DNA from: Hermatobates lingyangjiaoensis
Taxonomy: Eukaryota > Arthropoda > Insecta > Hemiptera > Hermatobatidae
Length of the DNA: 64,000 nucleotides
Assembly: GCA_026182355.1 (NCBI GenBank)
Contig: JAPFBL010000068.1
Coordinates: 3,365,001-3,429,000 of the forward strand
Direction: 5' to 3'
The position numbers and the translations under genes are program-made. Shown one piece after another: positions 60,346 to 64,000 of this stretch; position 1 is the first letter of the stretch; the number at the start of each line of letters is the position of its first letter. The notes beneath the pieces are model-generated. The model was not told the DNA's origin. It saw nothing but the letters and a program-made list of their open reading frames with translations, and made no database searches.

Positions 60346-61617
60346 CGTTATTTCAGTTCAGTGTCGCGTGTTCATTCAGACTACAGTTGTTGTTAAAAAT
60401 CCACATACTATTTTTCTTTGTAAAATAATTTGTAACGTTATACTTAGTTTTTCTGTTTCAAAATTATACTTCTGTAAGTTTTCTCACTAACCTATAGTAT
60501 AGATTTTTGAATGATTGTATTATTTCTTATATTCCTCTGTTTTTGTAGGCCTATGAAAAAGGTTTTAAATAAAGGCCGAAACGTTAGCAATGAGAGTTTA
60601 ATTTGAACCTGAAGAACTGACCGAGTCCCGATAAACTATAGTTTTGTATATACATATTTATATCCGGGAATTCGATCCGGACGGACTTATTAAAAAATTT
60701 TATTTTAACAAACGCATATAACAGAAATCTCGCCTCACTTCATCTTAAGAACAAGGTGACTCGTCTCCTTTGATTTACCTGAAAGTCATCACTTTGTCTC
60801 ATCGTCTTGTATTTTTTTCTTGATGATGAAAAACTGTATCGATTTTGTTTCACTCTATACTAGTTTCATTCCCCATAATGATTCAGCTGGCTGTTGACAA
60901 GTAGAGGATGAATTGCGTCGGGTACTGGAACAACCGACTAATCAGCAAGTGTCACTCATCGTGAATATATTATTGAAGCATGAATTAGCATATCTCTCAC
61001 AAAACAATATCCACGTTCAGTGACCTCTTTCATGTTGTACACATGCTTCATTCTCTCGCCATCTTTTATCAAGCAACTTCTTAATCAAATAATGTAAACC
61101 ACTCAATATCTTACATAATTTACATCGTACTGAATAAGTTATTGGCAGTAGATTTCAATTTTAAATCAATTTATTTGTAGCAGGAAATGAACATGAGGAG
61201 AAAAATGCTCAGGAGCTGAAACTTATATTGTGTTATCTTTGCACTGAAGTGTAGCATAAATAAAAAAAATTACATTATGTTGTTAACCGATTTCATGTAT
61301 TGAGGTTCTCAGAACCCAATTTTGATTTCCGCATGGGGTTTGTGAGTGTGTTTTGAATGCTTTGATTTGTTTGATAAATTTTATTTGGACAAGCTACATT
61401 TCACAGATCTTAATAAAACTGGCCATGTAAACAGTACTCGGTGAGAACATATTTCAGAACCTAATTTCTATTACTTCTAACTTTTCCTGCTAGATATTAT
61501 GATCACTGACTTTAAATTTTTTTATCTGGAAACGCTGTTACACCATTTAGTAGGTGTTATGTAGGTATGTTATTTGAAGTAAATTAACAGAAACTGTATA
61601 AAGACTATGAAAAAAAA
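60346..61617. other. non-coding stretch with retroelement-like debris
   Basis: At 60560-60590 AATAAAGGCCGAAACGTTAG again has GAA followed by self-complementary ACGT and T, but the core before it is only TATGAA. Otherwise unremarkable. Confidence 0.4.
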
Positions 61618-63236
61618 TCTGGAGTGGCCTACACTCTACTTTACTATAAGTAACTTAATGTCAAATTTCTTGAGTATATAAAACATAACGTCTCATTTAA
61701 GCATAACATTAATATCTAAAAGGGATATAATTATTAGTCTTTCATTCGTGAGGTAGTACAGATAGTGATTGAAGGACATATCAATTTATAAGCTTATTTT
61801 TGTACATCACAAATAATTTATTATTTGCAAATAATTTCATTAGTATAACTACAGCAGTAATAACATTTTTGAAAAACCAAAGTGAACATTTCTTGAAACG
61901 AAATAGTATCCTACAAGAGAACATGGCTATTGTTCAAACAGCCAGTGTATTTCTTACATCGTTTACTTGACATCCTTCTACATTGAATATTAAAGTAAAA
62001 TTTTCAAATTTAAAACAGGAAAAGACCCCTTTTTTTCTCTGAAAAACATCTTAAACAACGAAGAAAATGTTGTTTTAAGGTGATTTGTTAATTAAAGATG
62101 TACGATAATTACATTTATTAATCTCTAAACGAACGATTTCAGTTTTGAATTATCTTTTACATTTTTGATTTTTAACAGAATTATTATGCTGGGAATTTTA
62201 TGGCTTCTTAGTATTTAATAAGATCATTTTCCTTCCCCTTTTTCAAATAACATATAAACGAATTTTTTCACAGTGAGTGTTATTATTTTTCTGCACAATA
62301 TTATTCCTCTTACATCTCATATAAGTCAATAAACAATTTAAATTATTCCTTTATAAATATCAATTTTATCTCAGTGGATTCGCTCAAAAAATTTCTAAGT
62401 CAATGTAAACAATGTAAAAAAATATAAAAAAATCGACAAGTATAGCAGGTGATCTCTTACTCTAGGATAAACAAACAGTTTTTATAGCGTTATTGCTCTT
62501 CCCGTAATTGAAACTTCATGATTTTTTTTTCATGAATTGCTATTTTTTGTTCCATTTTTGGTCAAATTTTCATTATTTTTTATGAGCCGTTTAGCGTCAA
62601 AAAAACATTTTCTGAAAACAGAAATCGTACTGTAACGCCCCATTAGCGAATGTAATTTCGAAAAAAAATATCTCAACACATTCTACACATAATGTTCTAT
62701 TTGTAGGCATAGTTTTATTCTTGTCCGTCAAACAGTATGGCTTGTATCGCTCTCACAAGGTTTGAAATTGAATTATAAGTCAAAATTTTTACATTTTATT
62801 GAAAAAAAAATATTTCCTGTTGTTTTAAAATTCTGAATATATTTTTCGTTTGTTTCATTTGTAACCTTAAAGATACTGTCAAAATTTCATAACTCTAGGG
62901 TTATCAGTTTTGGAGAAATAAATGTTTTCTAAAAAACGGTTTTTGGCAAAAAAAGTGACTTTCCCATCATGCATAATTCTTCCCAAACTATAGGGATCTT
63001 CGTCTTTATAGGGCCCATTTTTGTGTAAAATATCAACTTGATCCATCAAAGATTCTGGACCGTATCGTGGTAACAAGCAATGCTAACACACTCACCCACC
63101 CACCCACCCACACAGACATCATCGTAAAAACGTCATAAAACGACTTCTGGGACCTCAAAACATGTAATTCCGTCAAAATCTCGAGATCGAATTTTTTCAC
63201 GATCACTATACTTTACTTATAGTAAAGTAATAAACA
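61618..63236 (+). repeat. possible full-length member of the ACTTTACTATAAGTAA family
   Basis: The left edge has CTACTTTACTATAAGTAACT (about 61635); the right edge has TTTACTTATAGTAAAGTAAT (about 63217-63236). These form a short terminal inverted repeat around roughly 1.6 kb, and the last 940 bp are copy 2 of the 0.9-kb repeat. Whether the two halves are one element is inference. A TG/CA-rich CACCCACCC run lies at 63088-63110. Confidence 0.45.
62297..63236 (+). repeat. 0.9-kb dispersed repeat, copy 2
   Basis: Direct-orientation partner of 57996-58925. The minus-strand 65-residue frame inside it (62879-63076) is not kept in copy 1 and is unlikely to be a gene. Confidence 0.85.
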
Positions 63237-63944
63237 ATAATTAATTTAAATTTTCTGGAAAAAATAATTATTACTACCAAATTTTCAATTAATAAATAAC
63301 ACTACAAAATTTTAGAAAATGATAATTAACTCAATTCTTATAATGTAATATCTAAATATCCCACTTGATGTATTATCATCTCACAATATTCATATAAACT
63401 TTGAAGGTGATTAGCTTTTTTGTAATATACGGTAATTATTTATTTAAAAGCACATATTTCACATTTGACAATTAGGGCGAAGTGTCAAATGTCACAAGTT
63501 TAACTTAAACAACAGCTCCATCCTTCTATAAATATCTGACAAATGACATTTGGCATTTCAGCTTTTATTTTTAATCATATTTAACCCGCTAAATCTTACT
63601 ACAATCTAACAACAGTATGTTGAGCTTTTGTTTTTCTACTTTTTATTCATGAATTTAGCATTAAAAAAGAATTATCAGTTTTAATAAATAAGCTCAGTTA
63701 GCTTTGCTACTTTATATTTTAAATTACATATAAACTTGTTATATAACGTGTTTTTAATTATGTGTCAATGAATCAGCCTACAGAAACAATAAATGAAATT
63801 ATATGGGAGTCTAAAACTAATTTGTCTATCTTTTGATTCCTGAGTCCACTTCCCACTTGAATCGCATTAAGAGTTTCCAAGAACGTATTCGTCTCTTTGG
63901 AGCCAAATCTCCTTCTGGCCTCAATCGCAACTCTTAATTTTATT
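63237..63944. other. non-coding stretch
   Basis: AT-rich; nothing recognised. Confidence 0.5.
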
Positions 63945-64000
63945 ATCTTTACTTTACTATAAGTAAGGTATATTCATCATGGAAAAAATCGATCTCGAGA
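63945..64000 (-). repeat. start of an inverted 0.9-kb repeat copy, cut by the window edge
   Basis: ACTTTACTATAAGTAAGGTA then GAAAAAATCGATCTCGAGA is the reverse complement of the end of copies 1 and 2. Confidence 0.75.

Overview
This is AT-rich eukaryotic DNA, most likely from an insect and plausibly a hemipteran. The evidence is introns with GT..AG borders, a mariner element, tRNA-derived SINEs, hAT-type termini and Penelope-like retroelement debris. The species cannot be fixed from the sequence alone. I see no bacterial-style gene packing, rRNA or CRISPR array.

One host gene is well supported. Six exons on the minus strand (13231-13304, 12201-12290, 6750-6900, 6307-6428, 4481-4565, 844-1116) join in phase into the first 257 residues of a proton-coupled amino acid transporter of the SLC36/PAT family. 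The rest of the gene lies past the left edge of the window. The start codon at 13278-13280 has an in-frame stop just upstream within the same exon, and that exon begins at a splice acceptor, so at least one non-coding exon must lie further right. Two GC-rich islets that end in good minus-strand donors (near 56547 and 35379) are candidate first exons. If the far one is real, most of the window is a first intron of about 43 kb.

The remainder is mobile-element debris and simple repeats. From left to right: a THAP zinc-finger half-exon beside a hAT-type terminus (1-477); a Penelope-like fragment with promoter-like boxes and a hammerhead-like motif (5228-5600) next to a TA-flanked foldback; a SINE (8143); a 250-bp tandem duplication (16779-17246); an internally deleted mariner with perfect 29-bp inverted repeats (20882-21815) abutting another foldback; an 84-bp higher-order satellite (23582-24042); paired foldbacks (29881-30330); a second SINE (33541); a decayed non-LTR retrotransposon RNase H region (39690-40650); a 47-bp minisatellite with ten copies (43222-43691); hAT MITEs (44826-45301, 46842-47162); a compositionally distinct island (47640-48620); copies of an abundant roughly 0.9-kb repeat (57996-58925, 62297-63236 and fragments); and a compound Penelope-like foldback (59326-60345) holding a 205-bp near-perfect palindrome.

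The most interesting thread is a recurring motif that looks like a hammerhead ribozyme: CTGANGA, a short stem-loop, then GAA followed by a different self-complementary 4-6-mer in each copy. It occurs in at least four sequence lineages. In two of them (5.2 kb and 59.4 kb) it lies upstream, on the same strand, of what reads as the N-terminal part of a Penelope-like protein. That is the arrangement known for Penelope-like pseudo-LTRs.
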